A DNA stretch of 64,000 nt from Mesodorylaimus sp. YZB2_4 (taxonomy: Eukaryota; Nematoda; Enoplea; Dorylaimida; Dorylaimidae): assembly GCA_030248295.1 (NCBI GenBank), contig JASANH010001564.1, positions 62,001 to 126,000 on the forward strand, in the 5' to 3' direction. Positions 41,395 to 53,978 of this stretch are shown piece by piece (within the stretch, counting starts at the first letter, position 1; the number at the start of each line of letters is the position of its first letter). The position numbers and the translations under genes are program-made. The notes beneath the pieces are model-generated. The model searched no databases. It was given only the letters and a program-made list of their open reading frames with translations, and was not told where the DNA came from.

Positions 41395-41395
41395 A
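41390..41395 (+). promoter_or_regulatory. AATAAA overlapping the FAM149 stop codon
   Basis: The hexamer spans the TAA stop at 41392-41394. Only 132 bases separate this stop from the stop of the convergent NDUFAF4 gene, so a very short 3' UTR is plausible. Motif match only. Confidence 0.4.
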
Positions 41396-41526
41396 TCAAA
41401 GGAAAAATGTCTTGCCTAAGGTTGACCTACAGGAGACTAGGTGAAATAATTAGCAGAAACAAGCTATTCATAAAGCAAACCCACCGAACCTCAACTTGAT
41501 AATATAAATCCTAAGGAAATCTCACT

Positions 41527-42261
41527 CTATGATTTCCGATCGCTTTCATCCCTCGACGACCCATCGATGTTTCGTGTATCCGCGTCCGTCGCAACTTTGG
41601 CTGTTATCCGTTGCTGCTCCAGTTCGCTGACCAACCGTTGCCGTTGAAGAAAAGCACGATGACCAATGACCGCTCTCGTAAGTTCGTCGTCATGCACTGG
41701 TTTTTTCGGTTCATCTAAGGAAACGTATTTAGTGAATGGCACGAAATATTGCATAAGCAATTTCGCATCGTTGTCGTTTATTCCGCATTGCTTTGCGAAA
41801 TCCAGGGCCTTCTCTGGCTCTTTTCCGCGCATTTGCACCAATTCCATCGCTTTGCTGAATAAAATTCTGCCACCCGGGACTTTATCTTCTGGTGGCTCGA
41901 AAAACCCCGATTCAGTTTCGGGATCTGTTAATCTCGCTTGAGGTAATAATCGAACGTCTTTTGGAACACCGCTTTCAATAGGTGGTCTAGTTGGTTTTGG
42001 AAAACTTCCATCCGTTAATTGAGCTATTTCTTCCGATTTTATTTTTAAAGCGCCAACTCGTTCTTCCAAGGCTGGATGCTGCTCGTTTATTTTTTCATTC
42101 AATTCCGGATGGCCGGCCTTAATTTGTTTCATGATCTTTGCTTCGGTCGGATAAAACGGATGCATGGCTGGTTTCGGTTTCGAAATGATTCGCTCGGCGC
42201 GTTCTTGTGCGAATATTCGACGCGGTTGACGGAGCATAATCGAAAATATTTTGCCCATCAC
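41527..42261 (-). CDS. NDUFAF4: Mitochondrial complex I assembly factor NDUFAF4-like
   Basis: Single exon, 244 residues; the frame opens with two Met codons. The N-terminal RAERIISKPKPAMHPFYPTE matches the conserved start of NDUFAF4 (NRAEREISKxKPxxAPRHP type), and the core GGRILFSKAMELVQ plus NDNDAKLLMQYFVPF matches its later conserved segment. NDUFAF4 works with NDUFAF3 on the inner mitochondrial membrane to assemble the membrane arm of complex I. At 244 residues it is longer than the 175-residue human protein, mostly through a basic, Gln/Asp-rich C-terminal tail. It is convergent with FAM149. The lack of introns contrasts with most neighbours. Confidence 0.85.
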   Translation of the reverse strand: MMGKIFSIMLRQPRRIFAQERAERIISKPKPAMHPFYPTEAKIMKQIKAGHPELNEKINEQHPALEERVGALKIKSEEIAQLTDGSFPKPTRPPIESGVPKDVRLLPQARLTDPETESGFFEPPEDKVPGGRILFSKAMELVQMRGKEPEKALDFAKQCGINDNDAKLLMQYFVPFTKYVSLDEPKKPVHDDELTRAVIGHRAFLQRQRLVSELEQQRITAKVATDADTRNIDGSSRDESDRKS

Positions 42262-44449
42262 GAAATTGTGCCGATTAATTTTACGAAAGTTTTATTTTAC
42301 GAAATTGAGCCGAAAACTTGACGAAGCGTATACAGTAGGGTGGCTGCGCACATTTGATCTTCAGGTTCACTCGTTTGACAGCACCTATGAGAGAATTTTA
42401 AAAGTTTTAATTGATCTCTGATGGTTTATTTTGTGCAATAGATAATTAGGATATGCCTCGTTTATACATGTATATGACAAATTATGAGCTATATTGCTTT
42501 CAGCTTGCGTCAATGGCTAGCAAAGCACCGAGTTAGGGAACGAGTGTCCTCAACACGCCAATGTACCGAATGGGTTCTCGTCAAGTTGTCGTGTGATCTC
42601 GATAAACGAAAGGGGGACTATTTTTACTCTAGTTTCCTCTCCGTATACTAGTTTTCCGTTAACTTTGCGTGCCATTTCTCGGACGTGACGCAGCGAGGAT
42701 AGGGGTTGTTTGCGGAACGCTTATCTCGGCTGGCTGTGTTGGTTGAAGGTGAACATAAGTACATTTGCAGAAAATGTTCCAATATTTCAGTGCACCACTG
42801 TCGTCATTCTGCTCACCAAGCGAGCTTAACAAACTTAGAACGCTAGGATGGCAGCTGCTGGAACGCAAACTACAAGTCCTGTTTTTAGCTTTTCACTTTC
42901 GCTGCTATTGTAAACATTGCCGGTAAATAAACAACAAACAGGCGTAATCTCGGGCCAAAAAGAAGAGGTTTCTAGCATTTTTAGTGCCTTCGTCAATAGG
43001 AGAGGGAGGAAGTGCGAGTCTCCACCACAATATGTCTGGCGCGAGCAAGGTGGTTCGGTCGAATTCTTGTAGTCGCTCGTTAATTATGGATAGTGTAAGT
43101 CGGTGTACCGTCAGGTGTGCTGCTCATAAGACTAATGCCCTTTCTCTAGTCTTTATAAGGTTTGTTAAAAGGAGTTTTTTTAATCTGCGCAGACTTTTCT
43201 AGTTAGGACGGTACAGTATGCGGGGAAAGCTCTAGTTGACTAGGATTTTCTGGAAGCAATTGGCGTGGGTTTTTTGTTTTCTCCTTATTGATCGGGGCAT
43301 GTTTACCGAAAGGGAGGCTTGTTTTCATGAGCGGCCTTGAATGTGAGATATTGATTTGTATTCAAGTTCAGTTTGCCACGGGAACTTTGGGAAAGAACTG
43401 CTCGCGTTTTGTGCGAGAGTATGCTGGCGCTTGTGCTCATGAAAGGTTTTATCGATTTTTATGATCATATCGAAAATTTTGCATTTTTTTCAGGGTCATC
43501 AGTTGTGGTTATTAAAAAGTGCCAAGGGCAGAAACGGAAGGCCGATCAATTTTGCTGTCGATCGTTTGAAGCGAACCAAATTGGTGAGCAGGGGTCGCTG
43601 TTTGGGCGCGGTCTTGTGTCATTAGTCAACATAGGTCTGCCGTAGATGCTAGCGCCTTTACTCTTCTCGAGCCAGAAACTTTCGCACCCTCGCGTGCGCT
43701 CTCGTTGAGTTTAGTGACAAGAAATTTTTGCATTGCGCTTTTTTAAGTTCAGCTTTGGCTCGGGGTGGCCGTTGTCGTTGCGTACGTAATCGTTGGTAAA
43801 AGTGCTGGCCGAACGTTTTGTCAACTCGGCTCTGACGTGCGTTTGCTTTGGAGGCTAGGAAGATTGGCTTGCAGGCGGCTGTCGCGAAGGAGAACGAGCT
43901 TCTACAACTCGGCGGGGAGGGCGGCCCGTTCGATCTTGGCCTAACGTACATACGTAACTACGATGCGTTCTGGCTGGCTCGGTTTGGACGCAACGAGAAT
44001 ACTCTTTCCATCGTGGCATGTGTACATAGTTTGCGCTTGGAGGCACCTGGTTGGTTGGTTGGACGGGCCTCGGCTACGACGCTGTTCCCAAGGGGAGGGG
44101 GTTGCGAGGATGCTTACGTACTCTGTTGTTCTCGCTTCCGCAGAGCTGTTTTCTTGGCCGAGGTAGTGTAGCGTCGTCGTCAAGGAGGGTGCGGTTGGAG
44201 GGGTTTGGGTGAGGGTGGCAACTCGAGTCACTCTTATTTATCACCAGTCGTTGGCTTATCCGGTGTTTGGGTGCTAGCTATCGTCGTCGGTGGGCGCGTC
44301 GAATCGAGTTACTTGTTCATTGTGACATCTCTTTGCCACAGGTCGGGCATACACTGTAATTATTGGGTCGTCTGCCTTCGGTGGCATCATTTCCTGTTCT
44401 CAGTGTGTACGGTCACATTGACGGATGAGGCGGTGGCATCGACTGGGAC
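42262..44449. other. Intergenic region upstream of FoxP
   Basis: About 2.2 kb with no conserved protein on either strand. It separates NDUFAF4 (minus) from FoxP (plus) and should hold both promoters. Undetected 5' exons of FoxP could lie here, since the FoxP N-terminus is poorly conserved and its first exon is only tentatively placed. Frames between 43650 and 44450 are long because the region is GC-rich, not because they resemble proteins. Confidence 0.45.
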
Positions 44450-47400
44450 ATGATGGTCGATGATGGGAGTAGAATTCAACTGCTATATCAGGTAAAGAAG
44501 GGTGCGCGGGCTAATGTAGTCATGCGTATTGTTCAAGGCAAACTTTCCTATCGTCATCATTTGTTGGTTTAGCGAGAAAGCAGGCAACGTTTTTGCTTTA
44601 TTCTCGGGCTTGGTGCGACGGTTTTGTTTACCGGACGCATATGTACCAAGTGCTTGTACATTTGGGTCCGGGCGTAGGCGCGTGTCCTCCTATTTCATTC
44701 CATTTCGATCCGGACTCGTTTCGAAAAAGCCTGCCGGCCTGAGGTTGTCTATCGACGCTGCGTAATTTTTGCGCTATAGAAGGCGAAGGGGCAGGCATGC
44801 GCACGAAAGCCTTTTACTAATACACACAGCACGGCCGTACTAGTTTTGTATCGATTATTTCCTCGGCTCGTCCCCCTCCAGCTTCCGTTTTTCTGCCTCT
44901 CGTTTTTCCCGCAGCTGGCGAATACTCTATGCGTTTTTCTTTTCTGTTTTTCGCTTAGGCCGCCCAACAAGCTCTGAGCAGTCAAGGCAACAACGCTTTG
45001 GCCAACGGTAGCACTTTGTCAGAGGATGCGCGTCGGCGTCAACATCAACAAGACCAAACAAGTGCGTCGGCGGCGACGGGACGTCAGAATCACCGACAAC
45101 AACATTCACCATTCGATTCGTCGAGCATGACGAGCATGGCCAACGCGACCACGACTACCGTAGCCCCCAATTCCGACCTGTTCCTGTTGGGAGCGGTCTT
45201 CCAGCAACAGAGCCACATTCAACAACAATTATTACAACAGCAGAGTTCCTATTTGCAGCATCAACAAGTAAGGGTGCTCGCTTTGTCACGCTTGTTTGGA
45301 ACGGGTGGGCTTCTTTATTTTGCGACTGAATCCGGGAAGGAGATCGTGGGCAGATATTTCTTGTTTGCTCGCGTTTTGATCATTGAGCATGTTTTGAGAG
45401 GAAATGGACTGTCGTTGTTCTTGTTCTCAGTAAGGCAGTGCGGGCGGGTCCGTTGTGCGCCCGGTGTTGAGCAATTTCTGCTTTCAGCTGGGCGATTTGA
45501 TGCGAGGTCAGTTATTGGCATTGCAGGATCGATTACAGCCTAATCAGGCTCAGATAGCGCAACAGCTCGGATTGAGCAGCGATAAAAAGCTTGGCGATCA
45601 AGTGAGTACTTTTCGAGCCTAATGGATTTGGGTTCGGGTTTTACATGTTTTCCTCGTCACCAATACAGGCGCAACTACAGATTCAGCATCTGTCCGTTGA
45701 GCAGCAGCAGTTGGTCCAACAGATTCAGATGCAGCAGAGGCATTTCCTCTTGCAGCAGGCGTTGATGAATTCAGGTGAGTTTGTACTTGGCTAGTGCGAT
45801 TGGCCTATTTGCTGATGGACTGTACTTCCAGGCGGTGTGTCGGATCAGCAAAAATTCTGGAACGATGTACTTTTAGCGGGCGGTGTGAATGGAGGGGACA
45901 GTGTCGGCAAGGCGGCGAACGGATTAGCGGCCAATATGAACGGGGGCAGTACGGGCGCGGCGTCTGCTAGCAGCAATAGTCCCTGCTCTTCGACGGCGAC
46001 GGCCTCGTCGTCGAGGATGTGGAATGGCGATGGCGATCACTCGACTCCAACTTCGCCAGTTTCGGCATCTTCGTCGCAACAGCGACTATTGGCTGCGGCG
46101 GCGGCGGCGGCTGCCATTGCGTCTGCGGGTGGACTGTTACCCGAATTGACATTGAGCCACCTGGCTGCCGCGGCGGCGGGTGGACTACTGTACCCGAGTG
46201 CGGTTCCGTCGCATCCGCTTTACCAACACGGCATGTGTTTGTGGCCATCGTGCGAAACGTCCTGCGACACGTTCGTGGCGTTCGCCTCGCACTTGAATTC
46301 GGCGCACATGTTGGACGATCGGAGTATGGCGCAGTGTCGTGTACAAATGCAGGTGAGATATGCTGGCCGTATGCGGTGTTTGAATACTAGTTTTGTGTTA
46401 ACAGGTGGTCGAGCAGCTCGAGTCGCAGCTTGGGAAAGAAAAACATCGGCTTCAGGCCATGATGCAGCACCTGCAGATGAAGCAGCATCAGTTGCCGGAT
46501 ACTACAACTACCTCGACCAATGGTCATTCGTATGGCGGAGATCAGGTACGTATCTGGTAGTTGATGATGGCGAGAGGAGATGGGTGCCAAGAGCGTAGGT
46601 GTATTTGGTCTGGAGTTATAATCTAATCGCTAGCTTCATCTGTTCCTTCGCCACATAGCTCGCCCTGATGTAGCATCTCTATGTTTTTGTAATCAGTTAT
46701 TTATTGTTTGTAGAAAGAATCGCCGTTGATAAGCCCGAGCTCGGCGTTATCGCCGAACGAGAATCAACAGCGTCGCGCTTCGTCGCCTATTATTTCAGTG
46801 AACGTGAAAAAGTCGCCAGTACAAACCTCGTTTGCGCAAGCTGATTCGAGTATTGGGGGTCCGGACATACCTTCGCCTACGCCCTCTACTGAGGCGGCAA
46901 AGAATAGTCTGACTGGGGCGGTGCCTAATTCGACTCAGCCAATCAGGCGTCGCGTGTCTGACAAGAGTATGTTACCGATCGGAGCCGATATCGCGAGGAA
47001 TCGTGAATTCTATAAGACGCACGACGTTAGGCCGCCTTATACTTACGCGTCTTTGATAAGACAGGTGAGCTTAGGTGACTGATGAGATGCTCGCATGGTT
47101 CGCCTTCTAACTTGTTCGTGTTTAGGCCATTACGGAGTCGAAAGACAAGCAGTTGACATTGAACGAAATCTACAACTGGTTTCAAGATACGTTTGCGTTT
47201 TTCAGAAGAAATGCTGCTACGTGGAAGGTGAGAGTAATTGATGCAGGGATGGAAGTGGTGTAAGACTTGTTTGTCGTTATTTCAGAATGCTGTTCGCCAC
47301 AATTTGAGCTTACACAAATGTTTCAATCGCGTTGAAAACGTTAAAGGCGCAGTTTGGACTGTGGACGAAGTGGAATTTTACAAGCGACGCCCGCAAAGAG

Positions 47401-48125
47401 CACCCAATTCCACGTTGGTTAGCCGTGGCAGACGTGGATCTCCGTTCGGTACGAATGCGGCTGGAGTTATTGCGGCTGTGGCGAGTCTTCAACAAGCAGA
47501 CTTTGTGAAAGAAGAGAACGGAGGAGAGAACTCAATGGCGGATGAAACGAATGAGAATGTCAATTTCAGGTATGCCTTGGCTTTTCGTTCAGAAAAGAAT
47601 GCCTGCCGAGCATTGATCGCAACCTATTCTTAGTCACCTGACGCTATTGAATAGTTATTTAGGATGAGTAGCGAGCTTTAGCTTATCAGCTCGACCTTAT
47701 GGTGATCCTGAGGATTGTCTAAACTAGTTGATAAGGTTCATAACTAGGTCAAACACGTGTTCTTGACGACCGTGCCCGACTCTTTATCTTGTTGTAGCGA
47801 TGGATACGTGAAAGACGAGGACGAGTTCGCTGGCGAAGACGAGGAGATGCCGTACGGCGAGCGCGAAGAAGCTTTGGACGAACAGCGACGGTCCGCCTAC
47901 TCGCGCTCGCCCCAGGCCGACGCCAACACGAATCCGGATAAAAGCAGATTTACGTGCGATGCCGAAAATAGCATTGGTGAAACGAGGAATCGATTTTCGA
48001 CGGCCAGCAGCGCCGATGATGAAGAGCCGAGGAATCTGACCATCGACGTGGAACATTGCAGCTCGGAATCGAGTTTAAAGGACGAGATGGGGGCTGTGAT
48101 GGAGAGCCAGTCGGTGGTGTCCTAA
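44450..48125 (+). CDS. FOXP: Forkhead box P transcription factor
   Basis: Ten exons: 44450-44491 (tentative), 44959-45267, 45488-45601, 45669-45774, 45832-46352, 46405-46545, 46714-47064, 47126-47227, 47286-47569 and 47798-48125; about 765 residues. The N-terminal third is Gln/Ser-rich. A C2H2 zinc finger follows ([20 protein letters not shown]...H), then [13 protein letters not shown] and the leucine zipper [20 protein letters not shown] used for dimerisation. The forkhead domain runs from [14 protein letters not shown] through [20 protein letters not shown] and [12 protein letters not shown] to [16 protein letters not shown]. This order is unique to FoxP, a nuclear repressor used in neural and other development. 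A poly-Ala run and Ala/Gly-rich stretches lie before the finger. The C-terminus is acidic. Confidence 0.95.
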
Positions 48126-50890
48126 GCATGGTACGTAGACATGTCCGGGAATTGAGCCAAGTTCAATATATCTTTGAGTTTGGTTTTTCAAGAAATGATT
48201 GTCTGTGCTTTCTCTTTTTTGAGCAGTACATGGTCCAAGTGGCATTATGGCTGTTGTGTGTTTTATAGCAGTTCCACTCGTTATGCTTTGTGCGACTGCA
48301 GAAGCGTAGGCAGTGCGTATTTGAAGACTCTTTTTTGCACGGACTTTGTACAAATGCAGAGCAATCGATGAATAATGAGCTTTTGAACGGTCCAGTTTTT
48401 ATATTTGCTTGCTGACGCCGTCAGGTTTTGTCTGAAAATTTTTGACACAATAACCCCCGTTTTTGGAATGAGGTATTTTTATAGATCCCTTTCGAGTGTA
48501 CTGAGTGACTATTTTAGATTTTTTTGTGAGCACTGGCGTTATCGTAGTGTACAAGTGATTATTTCAAAGCAGGGATGCTAGGAGAGGTTCGGGCCTATAT
48601 CCATGACCTTGGTGTCAGAAAGTGTGGGCTTTGAGAATGGGCAATAGGGGCGTCCCGCGGGAATGATTCGGGAAATTTTGGTGCTGTGCACCGAAATAAG
48701 TGCAGAAACATCGAAGTACTTTCCCACAGGCTCGTCTTTCTTCCTGGCATCTATGGTCGGGTGAAGGATGTGTTATCCGAGTAGGTAGAATAGAGGAGTC
48801 ATATTTTTTTGTGTGCGTCTACTCCCGGCCAACATTCCGTGTCATCGGTCAATGGTAGTTGGAGGATCCATATTTTCATATTCGTCATTTACGTGGTTTC
48901 AGACTCGGTGATAATGTTGATCTAGGCCTTGGCAGATTTACATGCGGTGTGCAAATTTAGATTTTATACGCATCAATTTGGTTTCTTCAGACTGGCGATT
49001 TCCTCGCTGAGCTTTGATACCTTTTTTTGGTGCATGAGTTTGTTATTCATAGTCGAGGTTTGGAATTTTAGGAACACTGATCGAATGAATGCACCAAAGC
49101 TTTCTAGTTTTTTTTATCCTCTCCTAAGGCGGTGTATTGGGTCGAGTGAAGAAAGTTTTCATATTATGTCTGCAAATTAGGGTAGTGTTTGTATTGCTTA
49201 TGAGCTAGTGGAAATGATATGAGCGGTAGGCAGGTGATGGAGAAGGGTATGTGTGCAGTGGGTGATATGAACGGAATGATGGCATTTAATGGTAAGTTCT
49301 TTCATGTAAAGTGACCTATATCGTTGATAAATGATACACTGATGAGTGCTGGCTCAGGGACAGTGGTCAGCTAGATCGAGAACCTGAAATGCGGTGGTCG
49401 GCTTGGTCTTATGAGCGGCCAGTGCTGCCTGGCACAAGCCGTGACTACAGTATTCTCTGCGGCAGGTATATTAGCATGTGACGCTCGCACCAGGGGGGGG
49501 GGGGGGGAGTATGTTTAGGGGCAGTCCATGTGTGAAGATTCAAACTTAATATATCTCCACCAAAGGGCTCCAGCTCAATGAGAGGTGGCAAAATATGAAA
49601 TACACAGCAGAGAAGTGACGAGCATACAGTGCATATGGTGGGCCGTAATGAAAAGCCTGAGGGTGAGCTGGTGCGGGTTCTAATTGCAATGGGATGATTG
49701 GGCACGAGTCGGGGTGAGGACAGGCATTCGTAGTATAGAGGGAAGCATCCAAGGTGACCCTCTGGACCACAACTGCTCGAGGGTGTCGCGAACACGAGCT
49801 GTCAGCCCAACAGTGGGCAGGGTAGTAGCGTAAAGATGATAGTGTAAAGGGGTGATACCCCCTGGTTCATGTGGTGGATTGATGTCTGTGTGAATCGAGT
49901 GTGCGGCTTGCATCGAGTGCTCGCTCGAATCAGCATTCCTGCGAAAACAATCGACGACATTGTGTCGGCTTCCGTTGTGAGATGGAAGATGCACTCGTGG
50001 TTCAACTGTGCCAATCGGCAAGTGAGGTGGGCAGCTTTTAAATCGTGTACACAGAAATGTGTCTGGCATGCGGGTAAAGCACAACATGCTTCGTGGAAGT
50101 CTGGCCTAAGCACAAGGCTACTTCGTTTCTGATACTCGAATCGGCCTAGAGGCTAGCACACATCGTGAGCAAGTTCCGCATGAGAGCCTGAAACACACAT
50201 ACCTGAGAGGCTAGAGAAGTGAAAAAGTTTGAATCCGACCCAGAGGCTAGCGGAAAGGGCGTCTTACACCGAGCTGACGTGAGTTTTGCACAGACACATG
50301 GGAGGAACAGTACCTGAAACTGTACACAAAAACCATCGTTTCTGCGAACAGATGTTGTCATGATCAGCTGTGGAATCCTAGGGGACTAGGACAAGCCAAC
50401 GGATGGCCTTAGCCACATGAACGAACCCACGACACCTCGTGTATCGTCTATTCTCAACCACACAAGGGCCCTTTAGACTCACAACTCGGAGAGGCCATCC
50501 ATAAACGGGGAAGGCTGAAGTGGTCGACCATTTTTGAGGGGGTCAGCGAGAAGTGGTCTGCATGCGATCAGGGGGGAGGTGGGTGCGGCGACCTTTATGC
50601 ATGGCCCCTAGAGTGCAATTCAAACCAGGAACTAGACACCGGTCACCGCACAACGCCTGCAAACCGAACCCGTCACCTGCCTGACCTAGGGGAGGCAGAC
50701 CGACTGTCGCAGGCATCTGTATGTATCCGGTCAGGTTAAAGGACTCACAAGCCAGTGCCAGGAAACAGGGGGCAGACAGTGTCCCAAACCTGCTGGTGCG
50801 CAGGGCTTGCATGTTCTGACAATGCTTTCTCTGAAAGAACCCATCCATGGCAAGTCAATGTCATGGTCATACAGTATACGAGCACAGGAC
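48126..50890. other. Intergenic region between convergent FoxP and NDNF
   Basis: About 2.8 kb between the stop codons of convergent genes. It presumably carries long 3' UTRs. No conserved gene is visible; the overlapping minus-strand frames at 49445-50113 show no known domain. A run of 15 G lies at 49493-49507. Confidence 0.5.
49493..49507 (+). repeat. Poly-G tract of 15 bases
   Basis: Fifteen consecutive G residues in the intergenic space between FoxP and NDNF. Prone to slippage and to sequencing error, so the exact count should be treated with care. Confidence 0.9.
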
Positions 50891-52674
50891 TCAGCACTCC
50901 CTTTTCGTTTTCACCCAAACAGTACGATAGGAGAGCGGCTGTCGATTGGGCTTGGAAGCGTACAGGTCGAAACGATAAGTGGTGGCTGGTTTGAGGTCGA
51001 ACACTGCCGCCTTCATGATCAACTGACTGTCATTCTCGACCTTGAATCGCCGACAGAACACTTGCTCCATTTTGGCAGCTGGTCCTTGACATTGATCAGA
51101 TTCCTCCAATATCAACTGTTTGAAATAATCGTCCCTTTCCATTCGACGATACAAGCAATAATCGTGCTTCTCAGTCGATCCTAGCCAAGCTAATGTCACG
51201 CTGGTGCACGAACGACCAGTCTCCAAGCTTTTGATACTCGTATCGAACGGCAAGAGCGGGTACGGGTTTCGAGATGGTCGCACTGATGACCAGATTTTGT
51301 AAATTTTGGCGTCATTATCATCATTGACTACTTTGATTCGTAGAATTCCAGGCTTCACATTCGTCACTGCAAACACTTTCAATTCGGAGAAAGCTGATTT
51401 TCGTAAAAGTTGTCCATCTTTGTACAAATTGACTCGAATATATCCGCTGCACGGTTGTACACTGATCAGGATTTGACGTCGGAAATGATGTACATAGATC
51501 TCGTAGAGACGAAACGAGGCTCGAGCTGGGTTCAAATAACTGGCGTACATTTGACCATCTCGCAAACGAACAGGGGCCGTATCCGAGACTGAGCCGACCG
51601 ATTTACTGTTACGAGTTACGAACGAGGAGCCGGCGTAGGCGGACGAGCCACCAGTCTTGGTATTGATGGCGAACAGACTGAGGTGGTATTTAGTGTCGGG
51701 CTCCAGATCGGTGAACTGGTAACCAGTCTTGTACTGCGTGCAAACCACACTCAATTTCTGATCATTCAAATTAGATGAAGGTTGATTTCGAAGAAAATTA
51801 TTGCCCTTTGCCAACTGTTTATGTTTCTTGGATCTCCTGTCCTGCTCCTCGAGCACTTCGCAATATGTGGCGTATTCCTTGGTGGCACTCAGGGCCAGGC
51901 AATATCGGATATCGTTTTGCTTGAACAGGTTCACACTCGGACTGTGTTCCCAGGCCAGGGTGACCTGTCGATCGGTGATGTTGGATAGTGTGATGCGTTG
52001 ACGGCGAGGTAATTTGGGGAAATATGCATCGATCTTGGATGGTTCAGTGGTCACGTATACTCTGGCCGTTGTCTCGTTCTCCTCGCCAGTAGTGACGTAC
52101 AGGTGTAAGACGCCCGAGGGCATGCTCTCACGGACGTACTCCATCGATGTACGACCAACATCGCGGACCAGGGTGGCTTCCCGGATCTGGTTCACACGAA
52201 TCTGAGCAGTCGTGCGGTCGCTGGGTGGGGCCAGATAATCCCGTTTGGCATCCGCGCTAGGTTGACCTGCAGAGTGGGTGTGTGGAGACCAGCAAGGGGC
52301 AGGACAAGGGTCGCACACTCACCCGATCCTTCGACGTCCGTATCCGCTTCGAACGCACTGCCATCATCGGATTGATGAGTCACCTTCCACTTGAGAGTGC
52401 CCCCGCACGGAGTGACTACCAACCACAGGGAGGTGTCATCTTCGCGGATTTGGAAGGAATACCTAAAATGGGCGTGGCGATATTCTCACGCGAGCCACGT
52501 AGCTGCCACTCACTGTTTAGTTTCACCCGCCTTCAAATGCACATTCATCTCCTTGCCATCCCTCAAGTGGCCCAATTCATGATCGGGGTGGCTGGGGTGA
52601 CGCGCGATCGATTCCGGTTTAGACCAAGTGATTATAGTCAGGAGGAAAAGTAAATCACTAAAATTTATCAACAT
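50891..52674 (-). CDS. NDNF: Neuron-derived neurotrophic factor (NDNF/nord-like), secreted
   Basis: Three exons, 5' to 3': 52674-52514, 52462-52323 and 52266-50891; 558 residues, close to human NDNF (568). There is a signal peptide (FSDLLFLLTIITWS), then the NDNF N-terminal domain (WLVVTPCGGTLKWKV; GVLHLYVTTGEENETTARVY) and two fibronectin type III modules. The first includes TLSNITDRQVTLAWEHSPS and LEPDTKYHLSLFAIN, the second SCTSVTLAWLGSTEKHDYCLY and LKPATTYRFDLY. The protein ends in Cys (TVWVKTKREC), as in the human protein. NDNF is a secreted glycoprotein affecting neuron migration and growth; Drosophila nord modulates Hedgehog and BMP signals. An upstream in-frame Met at 52710 is possible. 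It is head-to-head with SLMAP. Confidence 0.93.
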
Positions 52675-53978
52675 TTTCTTGGTAACTTTTCCCAAAACTC
52701 TGCTGGACAACGGCGAGGCTGGTTGTGGATGAGGACGAGTTCAATGTAGCGAGTGTTGATTGAATCTGTCCCAGGCGAAGAGCAAGTAGACGAATCGAAT
52801 CGAGGCTTCGCTTCGTTAGCAACAATCGAAAATGTAGAAAGGCATTGTGCGAGATTACTTAACAGCATCAAGCATCCGCCATCTCATTCTCGCTCAACCA
52901 GGGCCGCCTACTCAATCGAGCCACGAAGCAGTGTCGCAGTCCATCAAACCTAACGTCCATCCACTGAATACCTAAGACGGGTACGCGACCGATGATTCGT
53001 CCCTGGCCAACATTCAACCACCCACCACCACCGTCATCTAATCCAGTCTAGTGCTAGACCGGCCGCCAAGAATCAATAGCTGGGTATTTTTCAAAGCAGC
53101 TCGCTTTGTGAAACAAAAAAAAAGAAATTTGCTCAGGGTTGAAGGAATTGGAGAAACGACAGAAAAAGCTCAGGCTCGAGAATAAGCACGGAACGACTTA
53201 TAAAATGAGTCCGACTCGAAATAAGCTGCCGGCGAAAGGTTCGACTGCCAGTGAGCCACTAACCTCGGCCGTCACTGGCAGACGTGCGGGGCCAACTGCT
53301 TGTTACCAGACGACTCTCTCCGTGGAATGTTTTCGAGGACTGAGGAGGCAAACAATTAGGCTAGGCCCCTACTGCCGTCCAAAAGGAAGGTCGTGAAAAA
53401 GAGAACCAATGCAACCTAAGCCATTATGGCTCCCTCTAAAAGCCGTAATTTGGATGGAATGGATTTTGGAATGAATTTCCTGCGCGGCGATCGCACAAAA
53501 AAGAAAACAGCCTATAATTTGAAATAAAAAAAACGAAAGCAAAACGTTACGTGTTTTTTGTTTCAATTAGCGATTTTAGAGTTTTGGAATTAGCCGTCGG
53601 AAAATTCTCTGCGGGGAGCCTCGCGCTGGGAAATATCCGCCTGTTTGTCATAAGTAGCTGCTCGCCTGAGCATCATTGACTTCGTGATGTGTTGCGGTCG
53701 ACGATTTTTAGGTCTCATTTGCCATGCATGCCCATATTTGTACGGAATGCATTTCGCTTGTTAGTTATAATGGGTGTATTCCGTTGTGGTTATGGCTATG
53801 ATGCCGTCCAAATTAGACGAATTGACTTTGTCTATTCGCAATTATTATATCGCTAAAGAAAAACGCTTACGTATTTCGATTTGAAAATTCGGTTTGCGCC
53901 TAGTGAAAAACGACTGAAATTTTTTGCAAATTTCCGATTGATCGAGCTAATTTTTACGTAAAATTAGAAAAATAAAAA
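52675..53978. other. Intergenic region between NDNF and SLMAP
   Basis: About 1.3 kb separating two divergent start codons. No conserved gene seen. It should hold both promoters; the SLMAP-proximal 400 bases are AT-rich. The frame at 53139-53396 has no recognisable domain. Confidence 0.45.

Noticed and set aside
43373-44453. Genes in the GC-rich stretch before FoxP
   Set aside because: Overlapping frames on both strands with no domain similarity and no coherent splice chain; long frames are expected where stop codons are rare.
49445-50113. Overlapping minus-strand frames of 74-135 codons
   Set aside because: No known domain, mutual overlap in several frames, and they flank a 15-base G tract; more likely 3' UTR or intergenic sequence.
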